Shown piece after piece: positions 40,501-47,051 of a stretch of DNA of 47,534 nt. The position numbers were made by a program, and so were the translations under genes. The first letter of the stretch is position 1. Every line of letters starts with the position of its first letter. The stretch lies in contig CYKH01000587.1 of NCBI GenBank assembly GCA_001460835.1, positions 1 through 47,534 of the forward strand, given 5' to 3'. The notes beneath the pieces were generated by a model. The model had not been told where the DNA came from. It searched no databases and worked only from the letters and a program-made list of their open reading frames with translations. Origin of the DNA: Bodo saltans. Lineage: Eukaryota > Euglenozoa > Kinetoplastea > Eubodonida > Bodonidae.

Positions 40501-42534
40501 GACGAGCGCCCTGAGGAGGCCATCCTCCCCGGGGAGTGGCAGCAGAAGACCAGCGAAAGTTATCTTCAGCGTATGTTGATCGTCCGCTCCCTCCGCCCCG
40601 ATCGTGTTGTGTTTATGGTGTATCAATTCATCGAGGAGAAGCTAGGCGCCCAGTACGTTGATCCCCCGCCGTTTAACCTCAAGGACACGTTCGAGGAGAG
40701 CAAGAACATCATGCCTTTGGTGTTCGTGCTGTCCCCTGGTGTGGACCCGACCACCCAGCTTGCCGCCCTCGCTCAGCGCGAAGGTCGCACCCTCAAGACC
40801 CTCGCCTTGGGTCAGGGCCAGGGTGATAACGCCAAGCGCAGCATCCAGGAGAGCTGCCAGACTGGTGGTTGGGTATTCTTAGCCAATTGCCATCTGATGG
40901 TGTCCTGGCTTGTTGAGTTGGAGAAGGTCATTGACGACATGCCCGATACCCGCCCCCATGAAAACTTCCGTCTGTGGCTCAGCTCCGTGCCTACACCCCA
41001 GTTCCCCATTGGTATTCTGCAGAAGGCCGTCAAGATGACCACCGAGCCCCCAACCGGCCTCAAGGCGAACATGGTGCGACTTTACAACTACTACACAGAC
41101 GAGCAGTTCCTGCGTAACGGAGGTGAGCGTCCGCACTTCTACCGCAACCTTCTCTTTAGCCTGTGCTACTTCCACTCTGTCCTTCTGGAGCGCAGAAAGT
41201 TCGGCACCCTTGGCTACAACGTTGTGTATGACTTCACCTACTCCGACTTTGAAGTCTCGGAGAACATCATCAAGTTGTACTGCAACAACATGACGTCGTA
41301 CCGCCCAGAAGACATTCCCTTCATCACAATCCGCTACCTCATCGCAGAGGCGAGCTACGGTGGCCGTGTGACGGATGACTGGGATCGTAGGTGCATCAAC
41401 ACGTACATGGATCAGTTTATGTGCCTTGAGGCCATCACGGAGGAGCACTTCCCCCTGTCCAGCGCAGAGGAGTACTTTGTCCCGTCGGACGCAACGACGC
41501 TGCAATCGTTCAAGGATAACTGTTCTCGCCTACCACTTACGGATCCCCCGGAGGCGTTCGGCCAGCACGCCAACGCGGATATTGCCAGCAGAATTGCAGA
41601 CTCGAACCAACTTCTTGAGAACTTGATCATTGTCAACGCAACTCTTGCACGCAGCGGCGGTGGTGGCGGCGGTAAGGTTGCCACTGTTGAGGAGCGCTGC
41701 TTGGACATCCTCTCGTCTCTGGATGAGCCCAGCAAGGCCGCAGTGCCAGCACTCATCGACTACGATGGCATCTTCGAGGCCACGAACGAAGACCGTGGAG
41801 ACGCTTTGAACACCTGCTTGCTCCAAGAAATCCAACGCTACAACGTGCTCCTTAAGAAGATTCAGCGTCAGAAGGCTGAGCTCCGCCGTGCCGTGAAGGG
41901 TGAGATTGTCATGAACGATGAACTCGACACGATCTTCAATGCTCTGCTGATTGGCCGTGTCCCTCCCCCGTGGACATCCGCATACCCCAGCACGAAGCCG
42001 TTGGCGAGCTGGTCCATTGATCTCGTGGAGCGTATTGACCAAATGAAGTTATGGGGTCAACGCACACCCAAGGTCTTCTGGCTCGCTGGGTTTACGTACC
42101 CCACTGGCTTCCTGAAGTCCCTGCAGCAACAGCAAGCTCGTAAAGAGCAAATCTCTATTGACCAGTACGGTTGGGAGTTCGTTGTTCTCCCTAGCGAGGA
42201 GAAGACGATCATGAACAGCGCCAAGGACGGTGCCTACGTCCGCAGCATTTACCTTGAGGGCGCCGGTTGGGATGGTGAAAGCAATTGCCTTGTGGAGCCG
42301 AACCCTATGGAGCTTATGGTGAGCATGCCGATTATTCACTTCCGTCCCAAACGTCGGGAGGGGAAACCGAAGACCAAGGGTATCTACCAATGCCCCTTGT
42401 ACATGTACCCGGTGCGCACAGGTACCCGAGAGCGTCCCTCCTTTGTGGTTGCGGTCGATCTTGGCAGTGGGCAAAGTCAGTCAGATCACTGGGTGAAGCG
42501 TGGAACGGCGCTGCTTCTCGCCACCGACGACTAA
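28591..42534 (+). CDS. Axonemal dynein heavy chain, probably outer-arm
   Basis: A 4647-residue motor protein, the usual size for axonemal heavy chains. The N-terminal tail and linker fill about 1-1930. Six AAA units follow. P-loops: AAA1 GPAGTGKT at 1966 (with CFDEFNRI as Walker B), AAA2 GQTGSGKT at 2247, AAA3 GNTGTGKS at 2603, AAA4 GLGGSGRNS at 2960. The antiparallel coiled-coil stalk with the microtubule-binding tip spans about 3193-3500. AAA5, AAA6 and the C-terminal domain follow, ending YQCPLYMYPVRTG and HWVKRGTALLLATDD. It slides axonemal doublets in the flagellum. The tail of the C-terminus and the AAA1 region fit the DNAH5/DNAH8 (outer-arm gamma) branch best, by eye only. Codons are strongly biased to C/G at third positions. 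The open frame extends upstream to 28024 but overlaps the transporter and has no support there. Confidence 0.93.
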   Translation: MSEETPFGNNVDQHDNEAFAETADVDGAGGEMDFDNIEAETHPECLQWVVERLTENLYIKPDLFTNVHKNIATDFLVGDEKKRAMFAFLSAGGADDSEVTLKLSIGHPNLSKRKLLKNMNSDVIYFVRMDPKKDVTPENVDVIVSWGVSKGGQAMDTFLRTMQHVLAPTLLRNRGWPDSIQKDFSSVMHKFMATLTENANRMKGNTVLYVPLENLSEAQLKEAHLDKELVQRFESAVIHWTRQIREVVNEKDVDSAAESEGPLAEIDYWRARTKDLSNIRKQFGRKDVTQIVDVLQEAKSFYYLEPFLALRADIENGTEEAIDNLRYLNTLVEPCTRLTNATPQEIPGMVKEILRTVQLILIHSKHYKKERFFRLLRMISNEIVNRCRKKIDLQAIFDGRVEQSMIALQESIEAGEAWIHATRKMLSATQKRFRTEKAEQLDLDDTVLNEIDGFVKHRCNNLQEVCKGQLQFGFKVYAADRASHTEEEQNAIGAMLSVGELPGTKEASSVYYGLLPCFGGSKGPEIESQLLDIQRSFKTKMDTLRHLNYDILDVKATKWSDDFRALKGELDNLGTMMQQIISAAFDNVATVESGVEHLEAFFYLAKREELYRQVDRSKERVVRLFSDELKAVQNDMQRYFSRTPPILYLHPPLAGQGFWARNFIRRIEGNYRLLSRCYYLQNSADKVEAMQLYHKVEKTLDENVKRHYRTWKEALPATPADYLDTFLISRRERENDSPKFNVNFATELLLMFEEARYWQRLGEPIPAQVADIMTKEERLRVFRENVALAVRAYNNIVGSLNAEERRLFAFRVQFLESKYQPGLNKLWWSSQGIVEYFVRECRTHADKLQTVVDEFKYGVQYIEHHCTVLAETLVVSIEKKKVYEIDAFEDRQKTHRGYVQEKIVHIHQNILKMMRKLFDFFRNDYANERVIQVEWHRFVEKIEKWIEDALKAMVKRSLHEIERALPHHKDEEKTEEQVFKLDVMVATQNETKPTIETRPLVATLGQRVNHVGKEIIGITQAIPRLEEALSNVINSETESELEDKKLVRVHHESPNPDTLLQGSYHEFMTGEQEAIMSLRRIRDAFDSISDKIKDKLNQTWQLHQSGPNDILWATAKQDKRIKQNWKLDDYKANIDIIKSRKNTINNQEPLADVLFIQLDFSKMKETVRRQCEAVIKQYHSNLYKEAKEELEFLYKSFTQTVERLSREPKTLDQLGEQMNHCAKAFQDLAYTEARFEPLRQKFELLMDKESGNSADVMEEDIKKKDDLVNAFEDYKNNLGDAKKKLDKFKEQFKSDLETDLRSFQTACEQLRKDIGENGPYSYNTSASDAFNKLQFYRRQVQERRNQEAGLQQGMEIFKIDRPPQQDLRDAEAEIELLHKIWTICDRWRTETHRWNTQHFMTLNGDQMAEAVETNRKEILRLRKELERREVWSRLREDIELFKRVLPVVDDLLIRAIRPRHWDQLKNQLDHNFDISSETFCLQELLEVHVERQAEFVSNLSTAARQELKIEEDLEKIKDMWESQSLVIESYQSYFKIAGTDDIANVLAEHLTMLSSMKMSRFVDAFRHKVQHWEQSLSLVTDTLESLLNVQTKWMYLENIFVGSEDIKRKLVAESKQFDAIHNQWLSIVGRLHSDPNVIRGTRRDGLLEQLNNMATGLEHIQKSLEGFLEDRRRAFPRFYFLSNDDLLEILGHTKDPEKVQAHLRKCFEGLFALTLKPVRQKIVADAMHSADGEKVPFVPAVPVEGLPVEVWLKKVEDKMRETVQSRLNATLDDLVKKVYQPKKPINRDLLKEWIEKNEGQCLITAASINWTRETERVITEYGDLGGGGRRKDSPVYKMYKKWKSLIKKYCYMVRQPQDKFQRNKLVALITIEVHARDILRSLQLAKVSSKDDFDWSKQLRFYRETDTNEKGDESQICVIRQASACVKYDYEYLGNSGRLVVTGLTDRAYMTLTTALQLFRGGLPQGPAGTGKTETVKDLGKGIAKYVMVFNCSDGLDFKSLGRMLSGIAQTGGWSCFDEFNRIEVEVLSVVAQQILSILNAVAERKKNLIFEGVDIPLNVNCGIFVTMNPGYAGRSELPDNLKALLRPISMMQPDFALICEITLLSQGFEESEPLSKKVAILYELMEKQLSKQDHYDFSLRNIKAVLVQAGNLKRENFPGTEPQLCLKAMMDMNLPKFVKDDVPLFMSMLGDLFPGIQPEDAGLDALKDMCKLELAQKGLEVNEHILVKVLHLWDTLRTRHGVMVVGQTGSGKTVTWQTLCGALKRLKEANAGSAYEPVKVQLLNPKSVTMDELYGSYNQATREWKDGILSDLMRQICRDIKDPTYKWLLFDGPVDTLWIESMNTVLDDNKMLTLNSGERINLNPTISMVFEVQDLSQASPATVSRCGMVFFNVEDLGWRPFVTTWLKSRKNYEVAVNAPKPETTINEIEDFIFNCMPKALEYKRRECVELFTTTDINNVRSFTTMFDALANPEAAPVLPGGAVYPTAQAGDNYIPHIKLVAMFSLLWSVGGTLTVDSRRKFDALARELDGSFPSSETSFEYFPDFKSHSWKSWDEHPDLQKTFSPDEDTPYYRLMVPTVDTVRYNHIVSQLVRNRCHLVLVGNTGTGKSLIASQIVRSFPSETHVATQLNFSAQTTARNVQEIIEGKMEHKSKKVCGPPGGRRMICLVEDLNMPAKEKFGAQPPLELLRQWLDNGYWYDRTTRARRQVNDMQLLCCMTFGRPDISQRLLSKVNVFNVTFPSETVITKIFSAILTFRFRKFPDWAAMTDNLVKATIQVYTKVTSDLLPIPSKSHYLYNLRDLSKVFQGIYGCYLEALDCKEHIITLWVHECFRVFADRMNDNNDKTWFKNLVCDKLANIFATKWSTLMKARTKEKNVVVNEKENMMFVDFWDGEMDEMAKYKMVPSIDLLKKKVEDSLDNFNAEPGARAMNLVFFTDALEHMCRIHRIIRQPRGNALLVGLGGSGRNSLTRLAAYLAGYSMFSIEIHKKYDSDRFHDDLRNLYKACGGLKQQQKVFYFSDNQVMESSFLEDLNNMLSVGEVPNLFPKDEVQTIKDELRKEAMENGFKDTVDEVYNFFIDRARKNLHLVVAMSPAHRLFRTRLRQFPALVSCTTIDWFVEWPNEALKEVAMRFLAEMNLEGEDAARADAIADMFVYMHDSTNTESRRMADQLKRHNYVTPSSYLDLVRGYRVMLAQKKEIISEQRDKLKNGMTKLEETKVAVGKMTEDLKVQNATLQVKTLEVNKATDDITIQQRNAEEQQALLGSEKIKIEQTKKAALADQAETQVDLDRAMPTLDEATRALDSLDKNDINELKSYKTPAAMVRTVMEAVQTALKRKLDWDEAKKSLSDGQFLNMLKKYHEVNDMTDQKLLNALDKFVKRPEFTPEQARAVSNAAGGLCQWVIAIHKYGNVFKEVHPKMVKNKNAQEKVRAQEEMLRQKEEKLAKIMAEVARLQEALQLNVDEKNRLMREAKETEEKLNRANIIVSGLEGERDRWIESIARYEAAIGNLPGDALLASGFLSYTGAFPTEFRHSLLVGWTKELRRLQLPLTKGFDFVDFLVDPTEVRDWQAVGLPGDDFSKENGVIVTRGTRWPLMIDPQQQANKWIKRLERDNGLKIIDQKQPDFQKTVEYAVQFGCPVLLQDILEEIDPSLDTVVSKAIVRKGNRAMVKIGDNYIEYNDNFRLYITTRLANPHYTPETCTKVCLLNFAVKDKGLEEQLLKIVVQKEKPELEEENEKLILSTAAAKKETKRLEDEILDLLTTSKVSLLENQKLIDTLQSSKVIAVTIAKQLKEAETTIERIRTAREQFRPCAERASILFFVLADLGAIDTMYQFALDSYIILFQSSIKRSAEKLGVSSLEERIKTLNAWHTDQVYNNTCRGLFEKHKLLFSFHMTNKILAARNELNIEEYIFFMKGGQILDKQGRTPNPAPQWLSEKAWDNILELDKLLNFHGIAGSFEGSPQDWKLWFLDERPEEAILPGEWQQKTSESYLQRMLIVRSLRPDRVVFMVYQFIEEKLGAQYVDPPPFNLKDTFEESKNIMPLVFVLSPGVDPTTQLAALAQREGRTLKTLALGQGQGDNAKRSIQESCQTGGWVFLANCHLMVSWLVELEKVIDDMPDTRPHENFRLWLSSVPTPQFPIGILQKAVKMTTEPPTGLKANMVRLYNYYTDEQFLRNGGERPHFYRNLLFSLCYFHSVLLERRKFGTLGYNVVYDFTYSDFEVSENIIKLYCNNMTSYRPEDIPFITIRYLIAEASYGGRVTDDWDRRCINTYMDQFMCLEAITEEHFPLSSAEEYFVPSDATTLQSFKDNCSRLPLTDPPEAFGQHANADIASRIADSNQLLENLIIVNATLARSGGGGGGKVATVEERCLDILSSLDEPSKAAVPALIDYDGIFEATNEDRGDALNTCLLQEIQRYNVLLKKIQRQKAELRRAVKGEIVMNDELDTIFNALLIGRVPPPWTSAYPSTKPLASWSIDLVERIDQMKLWGQRTPKVFWLAGFTYPTGFLKSLQQQQARKEQISIDQYGWEFVVLPSEEKTIMNSAKDGAYVRSIYLEGAGWDGESNCLVEPNPMELMVSMPIIHFRPKRREGKPKTKGIYQCPLYMYPVRTGTRERPSFVVAVDLGSGQSQSDHWVKRGTALLLATDD

Positions 42535-42955
42535 GAGCACTCGCATCGTCACACGATGTTAGAAGAAAGCAATGAAGAAAATGACAAGGAAAACAAGATA
42601 AGACAAAAATACAAACGAAGAATGTTCAACATGTATACCTACCTGCAAGCTGTTTGCATTGCGTTCACAACCTCCCCCTCATTTCGCGCATTTCCCCCAG
42701 CACCGCACATAGTTATCGTTAGAGCTCGATGACATGCGATTTCACTATTGCCAATCACTGACTCAGACAACATATAAAAAACCCCTTTTACGATTGACTG
42801 CTTTAGTTTTTCAAGGTTCCTTGTTTTGTTTGCTGGTTTGCTGCAGAAAAAGTTGATAGACAAAGGTCGTTGCACCTTCCCGCGCTAACAGCCCTGCTTA
42901 CTCCTGCCGATAATTCAGTAACACGCACACATTCCCCTTCCTTCACTACTTCTCT
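42535..42955 (+). other. Intergenic region with probable trans-splice acceptor
   Basis: No gene is seen. A purine-rich stretch follows the dynein stop (42560-42622). A T-rich tract at 42818-42844 ends in AG at 42845-42846, and no ATG lies between it and the LicD-like start at 42956. Confidence 0.55.
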
Positions 42956-43717
42956 ATGCTGTCCAAAAGTTGCGGGGGCCCAAAGACGCTCCAACGGCGT
43001 GCAACGTATTGCTTTGTTTCTGTGGTATTGCTCATGCTTCTAGCTCGGTTTGGATTGAGCTTCTTGCCCTCTGGGCTTCGGGAATTGGAATGCGTCAACT
43101 CCGACGAGTCCATGAAGCGCTCGGAGCACTTGCTGGAGGTATTCACCCAGGTGGCTGCTGACAATAATTTTACCTGGTGGGCGGATTACGGCATGCTGCT
43201 GGGTGGTGTCCGCAACGGTCATCTTCTTCCGTGGGATAAGGATATGGATGCCGCCTTCCGCCACGAAGACCTCGATCAGTTTTTGAAGTTAGAGACGAAG
43301 CTTAAGCCGTTAGGTTTTGGGATTCACGGCGTCACTGTGTGCTACTTGGAAGATATCCCACGAATGGACTTGGAAAGCGAGCTCATTGTGTCCAGGTTGG
43401 AAATGTTTCCCTACGTGACCTCGGACACTGGTCTGCTGATCCGCTCGGACCTTAAGAAGGCCGCCGATGATCACAGCGTTTACGGGTGGGCTTTCTGGAA
43501 AGCAGTCGAGTTTACGATGACGTCCACCATTAATCGTTACGATGAAGTATTTCCGCTCGATCAGGTGACGATCCACCACTTTAAGACGAACCCTGATGAT
43601 ACGAGCCAATGGAAAGTTACTATTCCTGCTCCAATGAATCCACCGTTGTACTTGGAGAAGCTCTACGGCAAGTCTTGGAAGAAGGAGGTGAAGTGGAAGT
43701 TGACGTGCTACATGTAG
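42956..43717 (+). CDS. LicD/fukutin-like transferase, type II membrane protein
   Basis: A 253-residue protein with a short basic cytosolic N-terminus and one membrane anchor (about 17-35), so it should lie in the Golgi or ER lumen. The catalytic core begins WWADYGMLLGGVRNGHLLPWDKDMD (split here as W75, G79, G83, R86, then PWDKDMD at 92-98), the LicD signature with its acidic metal-binding residues. LicD proteins transfer phosphocholine, and the related fukutin and FKRP transfer ribitol phosphate, to glycans. Which group is moved here is unknown. It is short for the family but ends naturally with the conserved LYGKSWKK region. Confidence 0.85.
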   Translation: MLSKSCGGPKTLQRRATYCFVSVVLLMLLARFGLSFLPSGLRELECVNSDESMKRSEHLLEVFTQVAADNNFTWWADYGMLLGGVRNGHLLPWDKDMDAAFRHEDLDQFLKLETKLKPLGFGIHGVTVCYLEDIPRMDLESELIVSRLEMFPYVTSDTGLLIRSDLKKAADDHSVYGWAFWKAVEFTMTSTINRYDEVFPLDQVTIHHFKTNPDDTSQWKVTIPAPMNPPLYLEKLYGKSWKKEVKWKLTCYM

Positions 43718-43901
43718 CTCCAACCAGCCTGTGTTTGCCTCCGCACTGAAGTTCTTGCTCTTGTTTGTTGATTGTTTCGAGGGCATTGCCAACGACAAAA
43801 CCAATTATTGTTGTCTCTCATATCGCTACTTCATTTGCACGAAGTGTAAGATTTTGGTTCCCCCCTTACATCTTCTCTTCATCAAGAAGCAAAGCAGTTC
43901 G

Positions 43902-44480
43902 ATGTTGAATGTATTCCGCAAACCAAAAGAGAAGTCACTGAGCTCCTCGAAAGAGCTGAAGGATGTTCAAATGCATGTGTACACGCGAGCCAGTGGATTG
44001 ATTGGTCGCTTTCTTGGCCGAGATCTTAAAATACGAATTGATGGGTTTGAAGTGACCTACGTTGAGGACGCTGCCACTGGGCGCAAAGCGGTGAGAGATG
44101 TTGTCGTGGATTCAGATTCGCTGTCCCCGATGGCCGACGTGAATGAGAATAGATTCGAGCGTTTGTATTTGACCCTCACGGAGGCCGAGCGTGTCGCGAG
44201 AAGAACCAAGAATGCGATCCTGGATGTGAGCCGGTATCCCCATGTGGAATACCGCGTGGACCACGAAGACGAACATTACTTTCAAGGGCAGCTGCGCATG
44301 CGTGGCATCGAACAACCCCTTCGCTGCGAGAAGAAATTGGAAGGCCCAGAGTTGGTCGTGACGTGCCCAATTGACTACACACAGCACGGTGCATTGCCGT
44401 ACAAGCACCTGCTGGGTTTGTTCTCTGTGAAGCCGACGGTTGAGGTGGTCACCCGGATTCCCGTCAAGTTGCTTCTGTGA
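43902..44480 (+). CDS. YceI-like (polyisoprenoid-binding, lipocalin-fold) protein
   Basis: A 192-residue protein. Residues 20-190 follow the YceI pattern: early beta strands, a region of the form LTEAERVARRTKNAILDVSR leading to YPHVEYRV (the kyPxIxF strand), FQGQLRMRGIEQPL (the vxGxLtixGvtrpv strand pair), and a final HGALPYKHLLGLFSVKPTVEV, matching the wGIxPysallGxLkVxdxVxV end. YceI folds bind long isoprenoids such as ubiquinone precursors in bacteria. There is no signal peptide; the N-terminus is basic and Ser-rich, so a cytosolic or possibly mitochondrial place is likely. The open frame extends upstream to 43731 without an ATG; 43902 is the first ATG. Confidence 0.7.
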   Translation: MLNVFRKPKEKSLSSSKELKDVQMHVYTRASGLIGRFLGRDLKIRIDGFEVTYVEDAATGRKAVRDVVVDSDSLSPMADVNENRFERLYLTLTEAERVARRTKNAILDVSRYPHVEYRVDHEDEHYFQGQLRMRGIEQPLRCEKKLEGPELVVTCPIDYTQHGALPYKHLLGLFSVKPTVEVVTRIPVKLLL

Positions 44481-44544
44481 TGTGTGAAAAACTCTTTTGA
44501 AGTGTGGAAATAACAAAAGGCGTTACGATTATGTTATGGTCAAA

Positions 44545-44574
44545 TGTTCCTTTTTCTGTTGTTCGTACGCATAG
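44545..44574 (+). promoter_or_regulatory. Probable trans-splice acceptor of the histone H1 gene
   Basis: A T-rich tract (44547-44564) is followed by AG at 44573-44574, 28 bases before the ATG, with no ATG between. Confidence 0.55.
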
Positions 44575-44602
44575 TCGAACCTACCTCCTACAACTTATCA
44601 AC

Positions 44603-44869
44603 ATGGCTACCCCCAAGGCTGCTGCATCCCCCAAGAAGGCTGTCACCCCTAGCCCCAAGAAGGCCACCAGCCCCAAGAAGGCCGCTTCTCCCAAGAAGGC
44701 CGCTAGCCCCAAGAAGGCTGCGTCCCCCAAGAAGGTCGCAAGCCCCAAGAAGGCCTCCCCTAAGAAGGCCGCTAGCCCCAAGAAGGCCGCATCTCCCAAG
44801 AAGGCTGCCAAGAAGGTCGCCAAGAAGGCCGCCAAGAAGCCCGCCGCCAAGAAGACCGCCAAGAAGTAA
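44603..44869 (+). CDS. Histone H1 (kinetoplastid type, no globular domain)
   Basis: An 88-residue protein made of Lys, Ala, Pro and Ser. It starts MATPKAAASPKK and holds about nine SPKK motifs in the ASPKKA unit, then a KKAAKK-type tail. This is the form of H1 found in kinetoplastids and similar to the C-terminal tail of animal H1: it binds linker DNA, and the SPKK sites are typical targets of cyclin-dependent kinases. The winged-helix globular domain is absent. The DNA itself is a run of imperfect repeats, so the copy number of the motif may vary between alleles. Confidence 0.88.
   Translation: MATPKAAASPKKAVTPSPKKATSPKKAASPKKAASPKKAASPKKVASPKKASPKKAASPKKAASPKKAAKKVAKKAAKKPAAKKTAKK
44640..44810 (+). 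repeat. Tandem coding repeat (SPKKA units) in histone H1
   Basis: Repeats of about 18 bases encode ASPKKA, with 12- to 15-base variants. The third codon positions differ between copies but the frame is kept. Confidence 0.85.
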
Positions 44870-45334
44870 GTGCGGATTGGAGAACTGAGCTTTTACAGCT
44901 GTACGACACCCCACAATCTTTTCCCCCATACTATCTGCCTTAGCCCGCACGCATCCATGAACGAAACATCACCAAACCCAGACACAAAAAAACACAAAAA
45001 ACCCCACAACCGCATCTGTCGTATCCGTAGCCCTAGCGAGTGGCAGTCCACACAAAGCCTTGTGTCCAAGCACTCAATTCATCATTGACTGGGGGATTGA
45101 GATTAGAGGCGACACTAGTATGCCTTGTGTGATTGCTGCCACAAATGAACCGCCACGATCCTGACAAGAAACGATCGAATCAACCTTGTGACTAAGCGCT
45201 TAGAAATGTTACGAATTGTCCTTCACAGCTTCTCACGTATTGTTACTTTGTTTGCTTCTTTTTGATACACAAGAGAATGCGCGATTGCGTCCGTTCACAT
45301 TTCATTCTTCACAATTGGTAGTTAACGTAGTTGG
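44870..45334 (+). other. Intergenic region with acceptor and a 14-codon upstream ORF
   Basis: No gene is seen. A T-rich tract at 45238-45264 ends in AG at 45272-45273. The first ATG after it, 45277, opens a 14-codon frame that stops at 45321, 14 bases before the glycosyltransferase start at 45335. Confidence 0.45.
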
Positions 45335-46681
45335 ATGCATACTCATTCAAGACGGAAGGTGCCTCGAGGCTCCATCGTATTAGTTGTCCTTGTGGCACTG
45401 ATGATGTTTGCCGTATTTCAAGTTGGCTCTCTCTATGGGTATCGTCGTTGTTCTCGTGTGAACCTGGGCTCACTGCCCCTGCCGGAGAAGAACGAAGCGA
45501 AGCAAGAGGTAATCGGATTTGCCCCCCAGTCCGATTTGCCAGTCATTAAGAATACTCCTCAGATGATAGTCAACGAACGAGAGACGTTGCCGACTGATCG
45601 CAATGACGGGGACAGGACTCGTCCTGCGTATGCTCAAGAGCTTGAACAAGTAACGTTCGATGATGCTCATCTATTCTCCTACGGCAATCATTCCAACGCA
45701 GAGATCAATGCGTACTTGGTGCGTCGCGCGAAACCGTCACCCCACGCATCCCAACCAGCAACGCTGTTTCTTGTTCCTGTCAATGAGGGCTATTTGGACT
45801 TTGGGCTAAACCTCATGTGCAGCTTGTTGAACGTCTCTAGGAGAACAGAGCTTAGTGACGTCAAGGATGAATCGCCAGTCGATGCGCAACACAAGGGTGC
45901 TTTTGGAGGATTTGTGTTCATTGCAATGGACGAGCCTGCGCACCAGCAATTATCAACAATGCGACTGCCTGTCATCCGAGACCCTGATGTGCCGTTTATC
46001 ACTTCAAAGTCGGCAGCATGGGCGGACCCTAAGTTCCACAGTCTTGTGTGCACCAAGTTAATCCCCGTGCTTCGTGCGCTACGTCAAGGGCTACGTGTGG
46101 TGCTCACCGATGCTGATATTGTGTACCTCTCCAACCCCATTCCTTACTTTAGGCGTGACACGAGCCTTACCTTTAGCATTGGCTCATGTCATAAAGACTT
46201 GGCGGATAACTTCCACTTTACAGCAGAGGGGATTGAGAAGTTGAACACTGGATTCTACGTGGCCCATCCCACAGACGCGGTACTGAAGCTGTTTGCAAGT
46301 GCTCTCGAGGTGTGCCGCTCGACTTCACTCACCGGAGATCAGCCGGCGATCAATTCCATCATCCAGCGTGATTGGAACTCAGGGCTGCTTTCTTCGAAAG
46401 AAGCAGGATCCTCATCGTACTCATACAGCTTCTTTGACGGATGTTTGTTCGCCAATGGCTGTGTGTACTTTAAGCACTTGTGCGAGAACACGACGAAGTA
46501 TCCTGCCCATGCGCAGAAGTGGATGTCGTCTGTCCTACTGCAAACTCCGAGGAACGGTCCACCGACGTTAGTGCACGCAAACTTTCTCGTCGGCAAGAAG
46601 AACAAGATCAAGCATCTGGGCAAGTACGGACTTTGGGATACTGCCTGTGTGACCCATTTCCGACGCCGGCTTTCACTGTAG
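45335..46681 (+). CDS. GT77-type glycosyltransferase (nucleotide-diphospho-sugar transferase domain)
   Basis: A 448-residue type II membrane protein. A basic N-terminus (HSRRKVPRG) precedes a hydrophobic anchor at about 14-33, then a stem to about 140. The catalytic domain carries VVLTDADIVYLSNP with the metal-binding D259-A-D261, then NTGFYVAHP, GDQPAINSII, and the closing VHANFLVGKKNKIKHLGKYG, all in the order of the PF03407 family (plant RRA and XGD enzymes and related protist proteins). It should add a sugar from a nucleotide donor to a glycan or protein in the Golgi. Donor and acceptor are unknown. Confidence 0.88.
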   Translation: MHTHSRRKVPRGSIVLVVLVALMMFAVFQVGSLYGYRRCSRVNLGSLPLPEKNEAKQEVIGFAPQSDLPVIKNTPQMIVNERETLPTDRNDGDRTRPAYAQELEQVTFDDAHLFSYGNHSNAEINAYLVRRAKPSPHASQPATLFLVPVNEGYLDFGLNLMCSLLNVSRRTELSDVKDESPVDAQHKGAFGGFVFIAMDEPAHQQLSTMRLPVIRDPDVPFITSKSAAWADPKFHSLVCTKLIPVLRALRQGLRVVLTDADIVYLSNPIPYFRRDTSLTFSIGSCHKDLADNFHFTAEGIEKLNTGFYVAHPTDAVLKLFASALEVCRSTSLTGDQPAINSIIQRDWNSGLLSSKEAGSSSYSYSFFDGCLFANGCVYFKHLCENTTKYPAHAQKWMSSVLLQTPRNGPPTLVHANFLVGKKNKIKHLGKYGLWDTACVTHFRRRLSL

Positions 46682-47050
46682 CCGAAACCTCCTTGAATCA
46701 TTGAAGGTGTGAAAGTTTCGCGAAGTCGCTGCTGGAAATTTGTTCAAATGCCAATTCCGAAGGAGCTTCGAGGCCACAATACAGGCCACACTACTGTAAT
46801 GCCTTCTAAGATATAGTCCTGGAAGCGCAGAAAGACGCAGAATTCGTGCTCTTTTGGATCAGTTTGTCCTTGCTCAAGATTCAAAAAACAACAAAAACTT
46901 CAAATATGGTGTTTTCGCCCGCACAGGGCTTGAACAGTAGCCACTCCGGCGGTGCTCAAAACCTGTTTTTTTTGTACTTTCCGGCTGTGCTTTCCCATTT
47001 TTCCAGGACTATATATTTTGCTATCGTCTTCTTGTCGAAGGAAGTGTTAG
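46682..47050 (+). other. Intergenic region containing a possible small inverted-repeat element
   Basis: No gene is seen. A perfect 14-base inverted repeat (46811-46824, atatagtcctggaa, and 47001-47014) bounds a 204-base stretch. No target-site duplication is obvious. Confidence 0.4.
46811..47014. repeat. Possible MITE-like element with 14-bp terminal inverted repeats
   Basis: The two ends are exact reverse complements over 14 bases, and the next 20 or so inner bases show weaker inverted similarity (gaagcgcag against gaaagcacag). The interior has no coding capacity. Direct repeats flanking the element are not clear, so chance or a long hairpin are alternatives. Confidence 0.35.
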
Positions 47051-47051
47051 T

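Noticed and set aside
44870-45270. Small RNA genes (snoRNA or tRNA) in the gap after histone H1
   Set aside because: No paired C/D boxes or cloverleaf with A and B boxes could be found by eye; a covariance-model search would be decisive.
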